Source: Singulisphaera sp. GP187 (lineage in GTDB: Bacteria > Planctomycetota > Planctomycetia > Isosphaerales > Isosphaeraceae). From it: a stretch of 64,000 nucleotides of DNA. The stretch covers positions 2,395,501 to 2,459,500 of the forward strand of contig NZ_FSRB01000001.1 of the NCBI RefSeq assembly GCF_900129635.1, read 5' to 3'. Position 1 is the first letter of the stretch. Each line of letters opens with the position of its first letter. Below, piece by piece: positions 7,864 through 17,576 of this stretch. The position numbers and the translations under genes are program-made. The notes under the pieces are model-generated. The model was not told where the DNA came from. It searched no databases and saw nothing but the letters and a program-made list of their open reading frames with translations.

Positions 7864-10800
7864 ATGGTCCGTACTATCATTACGTGGAGCCTACACAATC
7901 GACTGATTGTGATCTTGGGCGTCATTGCCCTGATCGGGGTCGGCATCCACTCGGCGTACAACTTGAACGTCGAAGCCTACCCCGACCCGACGCCGCCGTT
8001 AGTCGAGGTGATCACACAATCCCCCGGAGCGAGTCCGGAGGAAATGGAACGCTTGATCGGGATCCCCCTGGAGACCGCACTGAACGGGATGCCAGGGTTG
8101 GAGGACATGAGAAGCACCTCGATTACGGGCCTGAACGACATCAAGTGCCAGTTCGCGTATGGCACCGATTATAAGTCAGCGCGACAGGAAGTGATCAACC
8201 GGATCGGCGCGGTCAGCAACCTCCCGGCAGGGGTAACGCCCGGACTCTCTCCCTGGAGCCCAACTGGCGAGATCGTCCGTTACGTCCTCGAAGGTCCCGG
8301 CTACACGACCAACCAACTCAAAGCTGTGCAGGACTGGGTCATCAATCGGGCGCTCAAGACCGTACCAGGAGTCGCCGATGTGACCGGTTATGGGGGCACG
8401 ATCAAGCAGTACCAGGTCTTGGTCGATCCTCAACTCCTCCGCCAGTACAACATCACCTTGCAGCAGGTTCAGGACGCGTTATCCCGATCCAATGCCAACG
8501 TTGGCGGCGACCTCCTGATGCTCGGCAGCCAGTCGCACAACGTCCGCGCGATCGGCTTGCTCGGCAAGGGGATCGACCCGCTGGACTCGGCCAACGTCGA
8601 TCAATCGTTCGCGATTGAAATGGGGAAGCTCGATGACATCAATAAGGTCATCGTCACGACGGCAGGCGGCCTACCGATCTACGTACGGCAAGTGGCCAAG
8701 GCCATCGTGGGCAACCGCCCGAGACTCGGAGTCGTCGGACGAGGCCAGGAGAATGACGTCATCGAAGGCATCGTGCTGATGCGCAAGTACGAGAAGAGCC
8801 TCCCCACATCGGAGGCCGTCACCGCGAAAATGGAGGAGATCGAACGGGAGAAGCTCCTCCCCAAGGGAATGAAGCTTCGCATCTTTAATAAGCGGACTGA
8901 CCTCGTCCATGTGACGACGCATAACGTGTTGCACAACTTGGTCGTCGGCATGGCATTAGTCATCGCCGTGCTGGTAATCTTCCTAGGCGACTTCAGTAGC
9001 GCCGTGATTGTGGCAATCATGATCCCGCTGTCGCTTCTCTTCTCGGTGACGGTGCTCTACTTCCAGGGCAAATCGGCGAACCTGCTGTCGGTCGGCGCCG
9101 TCGATTTCGGGATCATCGTCGATAGCTCGGTCATCATGGTCGAGAACATCTTCCGGCACATCACGGCGCGGGGCCGGAACCAGTCCCGCCCGCTGATCGA
9201 CCGGATCACCGAGGCCTCGCACGAGATCGAGCGGGCGTTGTTCTTCTCGGCCGCGATCATCGTCTGCGCGTTCGTCCCCCTGTTCGCGATGAGCGGGCCG
9301 GAGGGAGCGCTCTTCGGGCCGATGGCGAACACCTACGCCTTCGCGATTTTCGGGGCACTCCTGCTGTCCCTGACCCTGGCGCCGGTGCTCTGCTCGTTCT
9401 TGTTCCGGAATAAGACCGAGGAGACGGACACGTTCGTGGATCGGTTGATGAAACGGCGCTACCTCCGCTTCTTGAACCGGGTGTTGGATCACGGCAAGCT
9501 GACCCTGGCGTTCATGGGCCTCCTCCTTGCGATTACGATCGCTCTGATCCCAGGCCTTGGCGGCGAGTTCATGCCCGAACTCGAGGAGGGCAACCTCTGG
9601 ATCCGTGCCCTGATGCCCCGAACGGTTTCGCTCCAGGAGGCGGCGAGGATTGCGCCCCGGTTGCGCGAGGTCATTGCCTCCGTGCCCGAGGTCCGGGGCG
9701 TGATGTCCCACGTCGGACGACCGGATGACGGTACCGACGTCACCAGCTTCTTCAACCTCGAGTTCAACGTTCCGCTCAAGCCGATGGACGACTGGCCCAA
9801 GGGGATGACCCGTGAGAAGATCCAGGACGAACTGATGGTGAAGTTCCGTCAGTTCCCGGGCATCGACTTCAGCTTCTCCCAGCTCATCCGCGACAACGTC
9901 GAGGAGGCACTCTCGGGGGTCAAGGGGGCCAACTCCGTCAAGCTCATTGGCAACGATCTGCCAACCCTCGAAACGAAGGGGCAAGAGCTCGTCAACGTGC
10001 TCCGAACCGTCAAAGGGATCGAGAATGTCGGCCTGTTCCATATCGTCGGCCAGCCCAACATGGAGATCGACATCGACCGCGACGCGTGCGCCCGCTACGG
10101 CATCAACGTCGCCGATGTCGAGGCGGTCGTGCAGGTCGCCATTGGCGGCCGGGCGTTCACCCAGATGGTGGAGGGCGAAAAGCTCTACGACATTGTGCTC
10201 CGGCTCCCACCGGAACTCCGCGACGACCCCACCGTGATCGGCCGAATTCCGATCGATGTTCCCGGCGAGAACGGAGCTCAGGCGGTCCGCATCCCCTTGT
10301 CCCAGCTGGCGACCATCAACTCGCACACGCCAGGCGCCGCATACATCTATCGCGAGAACAACCGCCGCTATATCCCCGTCCGGTTCGCCGTGCGCGACCG
10401 CGACCTTGCCTCCGCCATCGCCGAGGCGCAGCGCAAGGTGGACGACCCCAAAACCGGCGTCCAGCTACCGGACGGCTACAAGCTCGAATGGTCGGGGGAA
10501 TTCGCCCAGATGCAGGAGGCCAACGCCCGGTTGATGTGGATCGTGCCGCTTTCGATCGTGTTGATCATCGTCCTGCTCTACACGGCGTTCAACTCGATGA
10601 AGGACGCCATGCTCGTCATGGCCAATGTGGTCGCGGCGACGATGGGTGGTGTCTGGGCTCTGCGCTTGACGGGAGTCCACTTTAGTATCTCCGCGGCGGT
10701 GGGCTTCATCTCGATCTTCGGTGTCGCCGTCCAGGACGGCGTCCTGCTGATCTCCTACTTCAATCAGATGCGGGCCGCAGGGATCCCGGTCCGCGAGTCC

Positions 10801-11112
10801 GTGATGCGTGGAGCCGAACTTCGGGTCCGCCCGGTGGTCATGACCTCGCTCACGGCCGCACTGGGACTCCTGCCGGCCGCCCTGGCGACCTCCATCGGCT
10901 CGCAGGCGCAGAAGCCCCTGGCCATCGTCGTCGTCGGCGGCATGCTCTGCACGCTCTTGCTGACGCGGTATCTGATGCCCGTGCTCTACACGTTCTTCCC
11001 AGCGCCAGCCGGCAGCGCCCCAGACTCCCATCAGGCCGAACTCATCGAGGGATCGCACTACACCGATGAGATCCTGAACGGCGGCCGGTCGGCCGAAGCG
11101 GAGGATCACTGA
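7864..11112 (+). CDS. Heavy-metal-type RND efflux pump (CusA/CzcA-like), copy 2
   Basis: 1082 residues, the same length as copy 1 and collinear with it without visible gaps. The helix 4 motif is DFGIIVDSSVIMVEN, again with DSS in place of DGA. The differences from copy 1 are mostly conservative and spread along the protein, and synonymous positions differ widely, so the duplication is not recent. The ATG at 7864 aligns with the start chosen for copy 1. As there, no adaptor or outer-membrane channel gene follows; a strong hairpin lies 50 bases past the stop. Whether the two pumps export different ions or respond to different signals cannot be told from sequence. Confidence 0.9.
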   Translation: MVRTIITWSLHNRLIVILGVIALIGVGIHSAYNLNVEAYPDPTPPLVEVITQSPGASPEEMERLIGIPLETALNGMPGLEDMRSTSITGLNDIKCQFAYGTDYKSARQEVINRIGAVSNLPAGVTPGLSPWSPTGEIVRYVLEGPGYTTNQLKAVQDWVINRALKTVPGVADVTGYGGTIKQYQVLVDPQLLRQYNITLQQVQDALSRSNANVGGDLLMLGSQSHNVRAIGLLGKGIDPLDSANVDQSFAIEMGKLDDINKVIVTTAGGLPIYVRQVAKAIVGNRPRLGVVGRGQENDVIEGIVLMRKYEKSLPTSEAVTAKMEEIEREKLLPKGMKLRIFNKRTDLVHVTTHNVLHNLVVGMALVIAVLVIFLGDFSSAVIVAIMIPLSLLFSVTVLYFQGKSANLLSVGAVDFGIIVDSSVIMVENIFRHITARGRNQSRPLIDRITEASHEIERALFFSAAIIVCAFVPLFAMSGPEGALFGPMANTYAFAIFGALLLSLTLAPVLCSFLFRNKTEETDTFVDRLMKRRYLRFLNRVLDHGKLTLAFMGLLLAITIALIPGLGGEFMPELEEGNLWIRALMPRTVSLQEAARIAPRLREVIASVPEVRGVMSHVGRPDDGTDVTSFFNLEFNVPLKPMDDWPKGMTREKIQDELMVKFRQFPGIDFSFSQLIRDNVEEALSGVKGANSVKLIGNDLPTLETKGQELVNVLRTVKGIENVGLFHIVGQPNMEIDIDRDACARYGINVADVEAVVQVAIGGRAFTQMVEGEKLYDIVLRLPPELRDDPTVIGRIPIDVPGENGAQAVRIPLSQLATINSHTPGAAYIYRENNRRYIPVRFAVRDRDLASAIAEAQRKVDDPKTGVQLPDGYKLEWSGEFAQMQEANARLMWIVPLSIVLIIVLLYTAFNSMKDAMLVMANVVAATMGGVWALRLTGVHFSISAAVGFISIFGVAVQDGVLLISYFNQMRAAGIPVRESVMRGAELRVRPVVMTSLTAALGLLPAALATSIGSQAQKPLAIVVVGGMLCTLLLTRYLMPVLYTFFPAPAGSAPDSHQAELIEGSHYTDEILNGGRSAEAEDH

Positions 11113-11467
11113 AATCTCGACCAGGCGATCTGAGAACTGACGATACCGACTTGAATGAGGAAACGGCGGGGAGGCTGGGGACCGAAGTCAGGCCCCAGCC
11201 ACCCCGCCGTGGGCAACCCGAGAGCGAGCCGCACTCGAGCGGGTCAGTCAAGCACCGCACGTCTTTTACAGCCAGTTCGGGGCTTGCCTGATCCACGCGG
11301 CAGAGCTTCGCCGAACCTGTTGTGAAGTCATGTGCGATTCACGATTGACTCATGAGTGAAAAGGGTGGGCCGTTTCCACCCTACGGGAATTGTGGACCAA
11401 CGATAACGCCAAGGCCGATGACGCCAAAGTTGGGGATAACAGGTTCAGCGACGCTTTACGGTCCCCT
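11113..11467. other. Convergent intergenic region after RND copy 2
   Basis: Lies between the plus-strand RND gene and the minus-strand DUF1552 gene. It holds the hairpin at 11163-11210 and a short imperfect inverted repeat near 11365 (GGGTGG ... CCACCC). No gene was seen. Confidence 0.5.
11163..11210. terminator. Strong hairpin between convergent genes
   Basis: ACGGCGGGG-A-GGCTGGGG pairs with CCCCAGCC-A-CCCCGCCGT around a 12-base loop, giving 17 base pairs with one internal A/A mismatch. It lacks a U tract on either strand. It sits between convergent genes and could end transcription from both sides. Confidence 0.55.
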
Positions 11468-12817
11468 TCAGGAGAGTCCCTCAAGATGGCCGGTGCTGTC
11501 ACCCAGTTGCTCGAGGTGGGCCCCCATCCTGTCGAGCAGTGAAAGCCAGAGGTTATTGACCGGGGTCTCCTTCGGAAACCGGAGATGCCGGCCGGTCTTG
11601 AGCGATCCCCCACCCTTACCGGCGACGAGGATCGGCAAGTTATCGTGCGAGTGACGATTGCCGTCGCTGTTGCCGCTGCCATAGGCGATCATGCAGTTGT
11701 CGAGCAGCGTTCCCTCACCCTCGGGAATGGCTTTGAGCTTGCCGATCAGGTAGGCAAATTGCTCGATATGAAAGGTGTTAATCGAACGAACCTTGTCGAT
11801 CTTGTCCGGGTCGCCGCGATGATGCGTCAGTTCGTGATGGCCTTCGGAGACGCCGACCATCTTGTACTTGAGCTCGCTCCCCTCGCGACCGAACATGCAC
11901 GTTGCCACGCGGGTCACGTCGGTCTGGAACGCCAGAACCATCAGGTCGCACATGAGGTGGAAGTGTTCCGCGAGGTCGGCGGGAACCGACTCGGGCCGAA
12001 CAACGCCCGGAGGAGGTTGGATCGGCGGCAGAGTCTCCGCGCGGGCGATCCGAAGCTCGAGCTCGCGCACACAGGTCAGATACTGATCCAGCTTCTGGCG
12101 ATCCGCCCCCCCCAATCGACCCTCGAGCCCGCGCGCGTCGGCGATCACGGCGTCGAGCACACTCGCTCGGAGCCGGTTCCGCTTTAGCCGGCTGGGGTCG
12201 TTGGACTGGTCGGAGAAAAGCCGTTCGAACACGAGACGGGGGTCGACCTCGTTGGGCAGCGGCGAGGTGGATGACCGCCAGGACATCGTATGCTCGTAGA
12301 CGCAGGAATAACCACTATCACAGTTGCCGGTCCCGCGATAGCGTTCGATTCCCAGCTCAAGAGACGAAAGTCGGGTGCGTTCACCCAGACGAGTCGCCGC
12401 GACCTGGTCGGCGGAGATGCCGGAGCGGAAGTTGGCTCCGGCGGTCTTACGCGCCTGGCAGCCGGTCAAGAACGCCGACGACGCCCGCGCATGATCGCCG
12501 GCACCGTCGCCGTTGGGGCGGGCCTTGTCACAGGTCAGCTCGCTGAGAACAAGCAACTCATCGCGGTACGGGGCCATCGGTTCCAGGATGGTCGGCAACG
12601 CGAAGTTCGCCCCCTCGGTCGTGGGCGTCCAGTCGTCCATGATCGCACCGTTGGGCACGTAGATGAACGCCAGACGCCGGGGCGCCGCGGCCTGACCGGT
12701 GGCGGTGGCGGCCGCCGCCAAGAGCCGGGGACGCATCGCCTCCAGGAACGGGAGGGAGACCACCGTGCCGAGCCCGCGCAGGACCGTTCGCCTCGAGATC
12801 CGCCCGCCGTTCGTCAT
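11468..12817 (-). CDS. DUF1552 family secreted protein
   Basis: A 449-residue member of the DUF1552 family, abundant in Planctomycetes and of unknown biochemical role. The N-terminus has a twin-arginine-type start (SRRTVLRGLG followed by a hydrophobic stretch), so export through Tat is likely. The family pattern LAFIYVPNGAIMDDWTP (about 48-64) and the downstream GDHARASSAFLTG block are present. The start overlaps the stop of the upstream DUF1592-type gene by 4 bases (ATGA), so the two are translationally coupled. This pairing is common in planctomycetes and suggests that the two proteins act together at the cell surface. Confidence 0.88.
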   Translation of the reverse strand: MTNGGRISRRTVLRGLGTVVSLPFLEAMRPRLLAAAATATGQAAAPRRLAFIYVPNGAIMDDWTPTTEGANFALPTILEPMAPYRDELLVLSELTCDKARPNGDGAGDHARASSAFLTGCQARKTAGANFRSGISADQVAATRLGERTRLSSLELGIERYRGTGNCDSGYSCVYEHTMSWRSSTSPLPNEVDPRLVFERLFSDQSNDPSRLKRNRLRASVLDAVIADARGLEGRLGGADRQKLDQYLTCVRELELRIARAETLPPIQPPPGVVRPESVPADLAEHFHLMCDLMVLAFQTDVTRVATCMFGREGSELKYKMVGVSEGHHELTHHRGDPDKIDKVRSINTFHIEQFAYLIGKLKAIPEGEGTLLDNCMIAYGSGNSDGNRHSHDNLPILVAGKGGGSLKTGRHLRFPKETPVNNLWLSLLDRMGAHLEQLGDSTGHLEGLS

Positions 12818-15165
12818 GGTTCTTCCCCTGTCGCCGTGCGCATCTGGAAGGGTTCGCTTTTGACGACCTCCGCCATCAAGACGGAAAACCGGTCGCCGTT
12901 TTGATTCAAGGCTTCAAGAATCTTGTCCACGGCACACTTGTCGTAGTATTCCAGTCCGCGGCCCAGCGCGTATGTAAGCATCTTCTCGGCCAAGCAGCGG
13001 CTGAACAACTCTTTTTTGCCTCGGAGAATCGTTTTGAGCTCGGCCGGCCCCTGGAACGACTGGCCGCCGGGAAGCTCTCCCGAGGGATCGATCAAGAAGG
13101 CCCCATCCTTGTCGCGCCAGGCTCCCGTGGCATCGTAGTTCTCGAACGCGAAGCCGATCGGATCCATTCGCTTGTGACACGAGGCACAGATCGGCTGCTC
13201 TCGATGCATCTCCATGACCTTGCGCAACGAACCGGTCAGGCGCTTAGCTTCGGGAAATTCAGGCACATCGGGCGGCGGGGGGGGCGGGGGCAAATTCAGG
13301 AGTTGGTCGAGCACCCACTTTCCCCGCTTCACCGGTGAGGTCCGGGTCGGGTTCGAGGTGAGCGTCAAAATACTCGCATGGGTCAGGATCCCCCCTCGAT
13401 TGGCCGGGAGCTTGACCCGACGGAACTCCTTCCCTTCGACGCCCGACATGCCGTAATGTTTCGCCAACCGCTCGTTCACGAAGCTGTAGTCGGCGTCGAG
13501 GAAGTCAAGGATCGAGCGATCCTCGCGCAGGATCGACTCAAAAAAGAGCTCGGTCTCCCGGTACATCGCCGCGCGAAGCTCGTCGTCGAACTCAGGGAAC
13601 TCCTTCGCGTCAGGCGCGACGTAGGCCAGTTTCCGGATCGTCAGCCATTGGCCAGAGAAGTTCTCCACGAACGCGACCGCCTTCGGGTCCTTGAGCATGC
13701 GCTGCAACTGGTGATCGAGCTCGCCACGCAACCGCCCCGCTCCCGCCAAGCTCAGGAGCGTCTCGTCGGGCATACTACTCCAAAGAAAATAGGAGAGCCG
13801 GCTCGCCAGCTCGAATTCGCTGACCGGGTAGCTCGAACCCGCCTGGGCATCGCGAGGGTCGAGCTCGACGCGATAGAGGAAGTCGGGCCAGACCAGAACG
13901 GCTTCGAGAACCAGTCGGACACAGTCCTCGAACCGTTCCCCTTCGGCCTCGCCCTTATCGTAGAGCTTCATCAGCTGGTCGACCTCGCCCGGCTGGACCG
14001 GTCGGCGAAACGCCCGCGCAGCGAACCGGGAAACGATCTCGTGGGCCGCGTCGCGCGGTGCCAGACCGACCTGATGGGTCATAATTCGCTGATGCGTTTC
14101 CGGGAAGACCTGAGGCGGCGGGTTATACGGGCCGTCCATCTCGATTCCGCGCAGAAAGAGCAGCCGGCGATTCGTGTCACTGTCGCTGTTCTTCGGGTCC
14201 GTATACGGGTTGAGGAACGTCACCGCAATGGTCTTCGTCCCGGTCTTGATCCGGACCTTCCGCTCGATCCGGGTCGGCTCCGCGCGGTCGCCCGGCACAT
14301 CGAACTCGTCGATATCTTCACCGTTGATCCGAATGACGGCCCGCACCGGCTGATCACCGACCTGGTGGCCGAAGACCGACACTTTGAGGGTGTAATCCCC
14401 CTCGTCGAAATAGCTTTGAGCGCGGAACGAGCCGATCGAGTGGAGGAATCGACCGAAACCACGTTTTTCTCCGCCAGCGTCCTCGGTCGCGCGAATTCCA
14501 CCGAGTTGGGACTTCGTGGGCTTGGGCGTATTGTCGGTGACGATCGCCTGCCCAAGAATCGATTCGGCCGCGGTCAGATACTTCTCAAACAGGAGGGGGG
14601 AGAGGGACAGAACGTCGCCGATGTTATCGAATCCGTAGCCGACATCGTCGTTGGGAAAGTCCGCCGCGGGCTTGAAGTCGATGCCAACCAGGTCGCGGAT
14701 CGTGTTGTTGTATTCGACCCGGTTCAGCCTCCTGAGGGTGACTCGCCCCACGTTCCTGGGTTGCGAGCAGTCGAGCTTATTGAGCACCCCGTCGATGGCG
14801 AGGAGCGCAACCTCGGTTTCCTCCGGAGTCGGTCGAGGCCGATTCTTGGGCGGCATCTCGCCGGCTCGGATCATCTCGAGCACGTTTTCCCAGACCTTGC
14901 GATTCTTCTCGACCGCTCGCTCATCTCGATCCGCGTCGAGGGTGAGGTCGCCCTTGGTCTTCCCATTGCCGTGGCATGCGTAGCAATGTTTGGTGAGGAA
15001 GGGGACGGCGCCTTTCGAGAAGCTCGGCGATGCTCCCGACTCCTCAACGCCGGCCTGCGTCGGCTCGGGAGCCGCGGCGACTCCCGGTGTCGACCATCCC
15101 AGGAGGAGGACGGCCACCAAGCCTCGCGCCAACCACCACGGATCGCATTGGTCCATCAAGCCCAC
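12814..15165 (-). CDS. DUF1592/DUF1588/DUF1585-type planctomycete cytochrome protein
   Basis: 783 residues with an N-terminal signal peptide (hydrophobic about 12-30). A cytochrome c-like motif CYACH lies at 61-65 within the planctomycete cytochrome domain, followed by the DUF1587, DUF1595 and DUF1592 regions and by a DUF1588 segment containing a second CxxCH (CASCH, about 660-664) and DPIGFAFENYD. The C-terminus is the DUF1585 region. Domain names follow the known order of this family; boundaries are approximate. A proline run (LPPPPPPP) precedes the DUF1588 part. The family is thought to be periplasmic and probably heme-binding, but its reaction is unknown. It is the first gene of a two-gene operon with the DUF1552 gene. 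Confidence 0.88.
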   Translation of the reverse strand: MGLMDQCDPWWLARGLVAVLLLGWSTPGVAAAPEPTQAGVEESGASPSFSKGAVPFLTKHCYACHGNGKTKGDLTLDADRDERAVEKNRKVWENVLEMIRAGEMPPKNRPRPTPEETEVALLAIDGVLNKLDCSQPRNVGRVTLRRLNRVEYNNTIRDLVGIDFKPAADFPNDDVGYGFDNIGDVLSLSPLLFEKYLTAAESILGQAIVTDNTPKPTKSQLGGIRATEDAGGEKRGFGRFLHSIGSFRAQSYFDEGDYTLKVSVFGHQVGDQPVRAVIRINGEDIDEFDVPGDRAEPTRIERKVRIKTGTKTIAVTFLNPYTDPKNSDSDTNRRLLFLRGIEMDGPYNPPPQVFPETHQRIMTHQVGLAPRDAAHEIVSRFAARAFRRPVQPGEVDQLMKLYDKGEAEGERFEDCVRLVLEAVLVWPDFLYRVELDPRDAQAGSSYPVSEFELASRLSYFLWSSMPDETLLSLAGAGRLRGELDHQLQRMLKDPKAVAFVENFSGQWLTIRKLAYVAPDAKEFPEFDDELRAAMYRETELFFESILREDRSILDFLDADYSFVNERLAKHYGMSGVEGKEFRRVKLPANRGGILTHASILTLTSNPTRTSPVKRGKWVLDQLLNLPPPPPPPDVPEFPEAKRLTGSLRKVMEMHREQPICASCHKRMDPIGFAFENYDATGAWRDKDGAFLIDPSGELPGGQSFQGPAELKTILRGKKELFSRCLAEKMLTYALGRGLEYYDKCAVDKILEALNQNGDRFSVLMAEVVKSEPFQMRTATGEEP

Positions 15166-15686
15166 CCTCGCCAGCGAAGCCTCGTCGACCGCCCCTCGCC
15201 ATTCAAAGGGCGCAAGCCTACACCCGGATCCACCTTATTCCTCAACTTAGCGTCATTGGCTCCATCTTTCTCCCTACAAAAATCCAATGCCGCGAGCGAA
15301 TGGGAACAGGCCGTGCAAGCGGGCCTCACCAGAACGGAGTCATCTTCAGCCTAACACGTTGGCCTGATTGCAAGTTCGGAAAACGATAGAATTCATTCAA
15401 ACGAAGAGTGAGCCGGTCCGCGCGAGAAGTTAGAATTCCCTCGGCTTCTTCCTTAACGGCGCCCGACCCATGCGAGCCGACCATACGGCAAGTGGCTTGC
15501 TTGTGCTCGTCCGTGACGATGGCTAAGATCGCCGTTGGGTTACAAAACGTCGGTCGGACGGGGCACGACGCCACTCGCGACCATAAAAGTTCATCACCAG
15601 TTCACGTTTTTGTCTTATCAATCGCTCTCCGGGTTTGCTGGAGCGACGGACCAACCGAATTCCGAACTCATGCGAGTTCCGTCATC
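15166..15686. other. Divergent promoter region between cytochrome gene and sulfatase
   Basis: About 520 bases between divergently transcribed genes. Short open frames exist on both strands, but none has a ribosome site or recognisable content. It must hold both promoters; I cannot place them with confidence. Confidence 0.45.
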
Positions 15687-17096
15687 ATGGGGAGAAGCCC
15701 GTTGCGAATCGCACGCCTCGATCGTGTTCGCCCTCGAATTCTCACTTGTCTCGGCGGCCTCGCGCTTCTGACGACGGCTCCCCTGTGGGGTCAAGCCCAC
15801 GCCGCGGCTCCACCGCCAAATGTGATCTTGATCCTGGCCGACGACCTCGGTTATGGCGATCTCGGCTGCTTCGGACAAAAGCTCATCAAGACGCCGAACA
15901 TCGACCGGCTCGCCGCCGAAGGGATGCGGTTTACGCAAGCCTATGCCGGCGCCACCGTCTGCGCCCCGTCGCGATGCAGCTTGATGACGGGCAAGCACAA
16001 TGGCCATGCGCCGATTCGAGGCAATCGCGAGATCAAGCCCGAGGGGCAAGTCCCCATGCCGGCCGACACGATCACCGTGGCCCATCTCATGAAGTATGCG
16101 GGCTACACCACCGGCTTGATCGGCAAGTGGGGGCTCGGCCACCCCGGGTCGGTCAGCACGCCCGACAAGATGGGGTTCGACGAGTTCTTCGGCTACAACT
16201 GCCAGCGCCTAGCGCACGAGTATTATCCCGAATACCTCTGGCGCAATAACAACAAGGTCATGCTGAACGGAAAATCGTATTCGCACGACCTGATGGCCCA
16301 GGAAGCCCTCGAGTTTATCCGCCGAAATCAGGCGAAACCGTTCTTCCTCGACCTCTCGTTCACCCTCCCGCACGCCAAGTTGCAGGTCCCCGACCTGGGC
16401 CCTTACGCCGACGAACCGTGGCCCGATAACCTTAAAACACTCGCAGCCATGATCACCCGAATGGACGGTGATGTGGGACGCCTGATGACGCTCCTCAAAG
16501 AGCTCAAGCTCGACGAGAAAACGCTCGTCATCTTCGCCAGTGACAACGGCGCAGCCTACTCCGACTCACTCTTCAACCACTCCGGCGCACTCCGCGGCCA
16601 CAAGCGCGACATGTACGAGGGAGGCATCGCATCCCCCGTGATCGCCCGCTGGCCCGAGAAGATCAAGCCCGGGGTCGTCAGCGACCAGGTCTGGGCCTTC
16701 TGGGACTTCCTTCCGACAATGGCCGAGCTTACCGGTCGACGGCTCCCGGCCAACCTTGATGGCGTTTCCATCCTCCCCGCACTGCTGGAGGGGAAGGCCG
16801 TCAAGCATCCGCCCCTGTATTGGGAATTCCACGAGCGTGGATTCGACCAGGCGGCACGGATTGGCGACTGGAAGGCGGTCCGCCACGGCCTGACGGGACC
16901 GATCGAACTGTACAACCTCAAGGACGATCGCGAAGAAGCGCACGATGTGGCCGTCCAAAATCCCGATCAGGCGAAGTCATTCGAAACTTTTTTCAAGTCG
17001 GCACGCGTTGATTCGGAACTCTGGCCGATCCAGACCGCCAACCCCAAGAAGGCCGCGGGCAAAGCAAACGCCAAGACGAAAGCGGGCGCCCTTTGA
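15687..17096 (+). CDS. Sulfatase, formylglycine type (arylsulfatase A-like)
   Basis: 469 residues with a signal peptide (hydrophobic about 18-40, likely cleaved after AHA). The metal-binding start of the sulfatase fold reads NVILILADDLGYGDLGCFG (about 45-63). The formylglycine site is CAPSR at 92-96 and agrees with the C-x-P-x-R rule, so the enzyme needs a formylglycine-generating enzyme encoded elsewhere. The GKWGLGHPG and FASDNGA segments of the active site are also present. The ATG at 15687 was chosen because it places the signal peptide at the N-terminus; the frame is open further upstream without signal-like features. The likely role is hydrolysis of sulfate esters on exogenous polysaccharide or glycolipid; the substrate is unknown. 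Confidence 0.9.
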   Translation: MGRSPLRIARLDRVRPRILTCLGGLALLTTAPLWGQAHAAAPPPNVILILADDLGYGDLGCFGQKLIKTPNIDRLAAEGMRFTQAYAGATVCAPSRCSLMTGKHNGHAPIRGNREIKPEGQVPMPADTITVAHLMKYAGYTTGLIGKWGLGHPGSVSTPDKMGFDEFFGYNCQRLAHEYYPEYLWRNNNKVMLNGKSYSHDLMAQEALEFIRRNQAKPFFLDLSFTLPHAKLQVPDLGPYADEPWPDNLKTLAAMITRMDGDVGRLMTLLKELKLDEKTLVIFASDNGAAYSDSLFNHSGALRGHKRDMYEGGIASPVIARWPEKIKPGVVSDQVWAFWDFLPTMAELTGRRLPANLDGVSILPALLEGKAVKHPPLYWEFHERGFDQAARIGDWKAVRHGLTGPIELYNLKDDREEAHDVAVQNPDQAKSFETFFKSARVDSELWPIQTANPKKAAGKANAKTKAGAL

Positions 17097-17299
17097 CTCA
17101 CGACGAATTTAGCCGTCGGGACCGAGGGGCTGAGGACGACCGCGGCGGACCGTCGGGAGTCAGCCGGCACACGCTTCTGAAATCGATGGCCGCGGCATCC
17201 CTCTGCGCGGGTGCTCCGTCTTTCTCAGAACCGTCCGACTCACACGACCGGCTGTGTTGTAGCCCCTGCGGGGCCGCAAAAAAACAGGCATTACTCTGA
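17093..17299 (+). pseudogene. Possible 5' remnant of a Tat-exported protein gene
   Basis: A 68-codon frame begins with TTG inside the stop of the sulfatase gene. Codons about 25-45 read SRHTLLKSMAAASLCAGAPS, which resembles the leader of a Tat substrate with a degraded RR pair. Homology-like sequence stops near 17240, just before the palindromic repeat at 17305-17467. It may be the leftover start of a gene whose body was lost, or chance. Low confidence. Confidence 0.2.
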
Positions 17300-17304
17300 G
17301 ACGG

Positions 17305-17467
17305 TAGCAAGGATACCAGGATCTCGTTCCTACGCTCGGCGTGGGAAGGCCGTCTCTGCGACGCTCCGCGTCGTCTTCCCCGGCGGGTGGGGCCGCAGAG
17401 CGGCCAGAACGGCCTTCCCACGCCGAGCGTAGGAACGAGTTTCTCCCGCGAATTTCGGCCTCCGGGG
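17305..17467. repeat. Palindromic MITE-like element, type 1 (copy A)
   Basis: A 163-base element, largely self-complementary (CTCGTTCCTACGCTCGGCGT near 17333 pairs with its inverse near 17421-17440). It matches the reverse complement of 58660-58820 almost base for base from TAGCAAGGATACC to GGCCTCCGGGG, with about a dozen differences by eye. It contains the internal motif ACGCTCCGCGTCGTCTTCCC shared with the type 2 element at 53012. No open frame; it looks non-autonomous. Confidence 0.75.
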
Positions 17468-17576
17468 CAGACTGACGGTCCGGTTTCCTTGCGACAGACT
17501 CATGACTTTTCTGACTTGCAATACAAGAGGGGGATCGCGAACCGGGCCGTCGCGGAGCAGGCGACGGCCCATCGGT

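Noticed and set aside
13378-15354. A 658-codon frame antisense to the DUF1592-type gene
   Set aside because: Long antisense frames are common in high-GC DNA; the sense strand has signal peptide, heme motifs and family domains.
15326-15574. Minus-strand 82-codon frame in the divergent region
   Set aside because: No ribosome site, no hydrophobic or domain-like content, and it overlaps the region expected to hold promoters.
17305-17467. CRISPR array
   Set aside because: The palindromes are inverted repeats without regular direct repeats and spacers; no cas gene is present.
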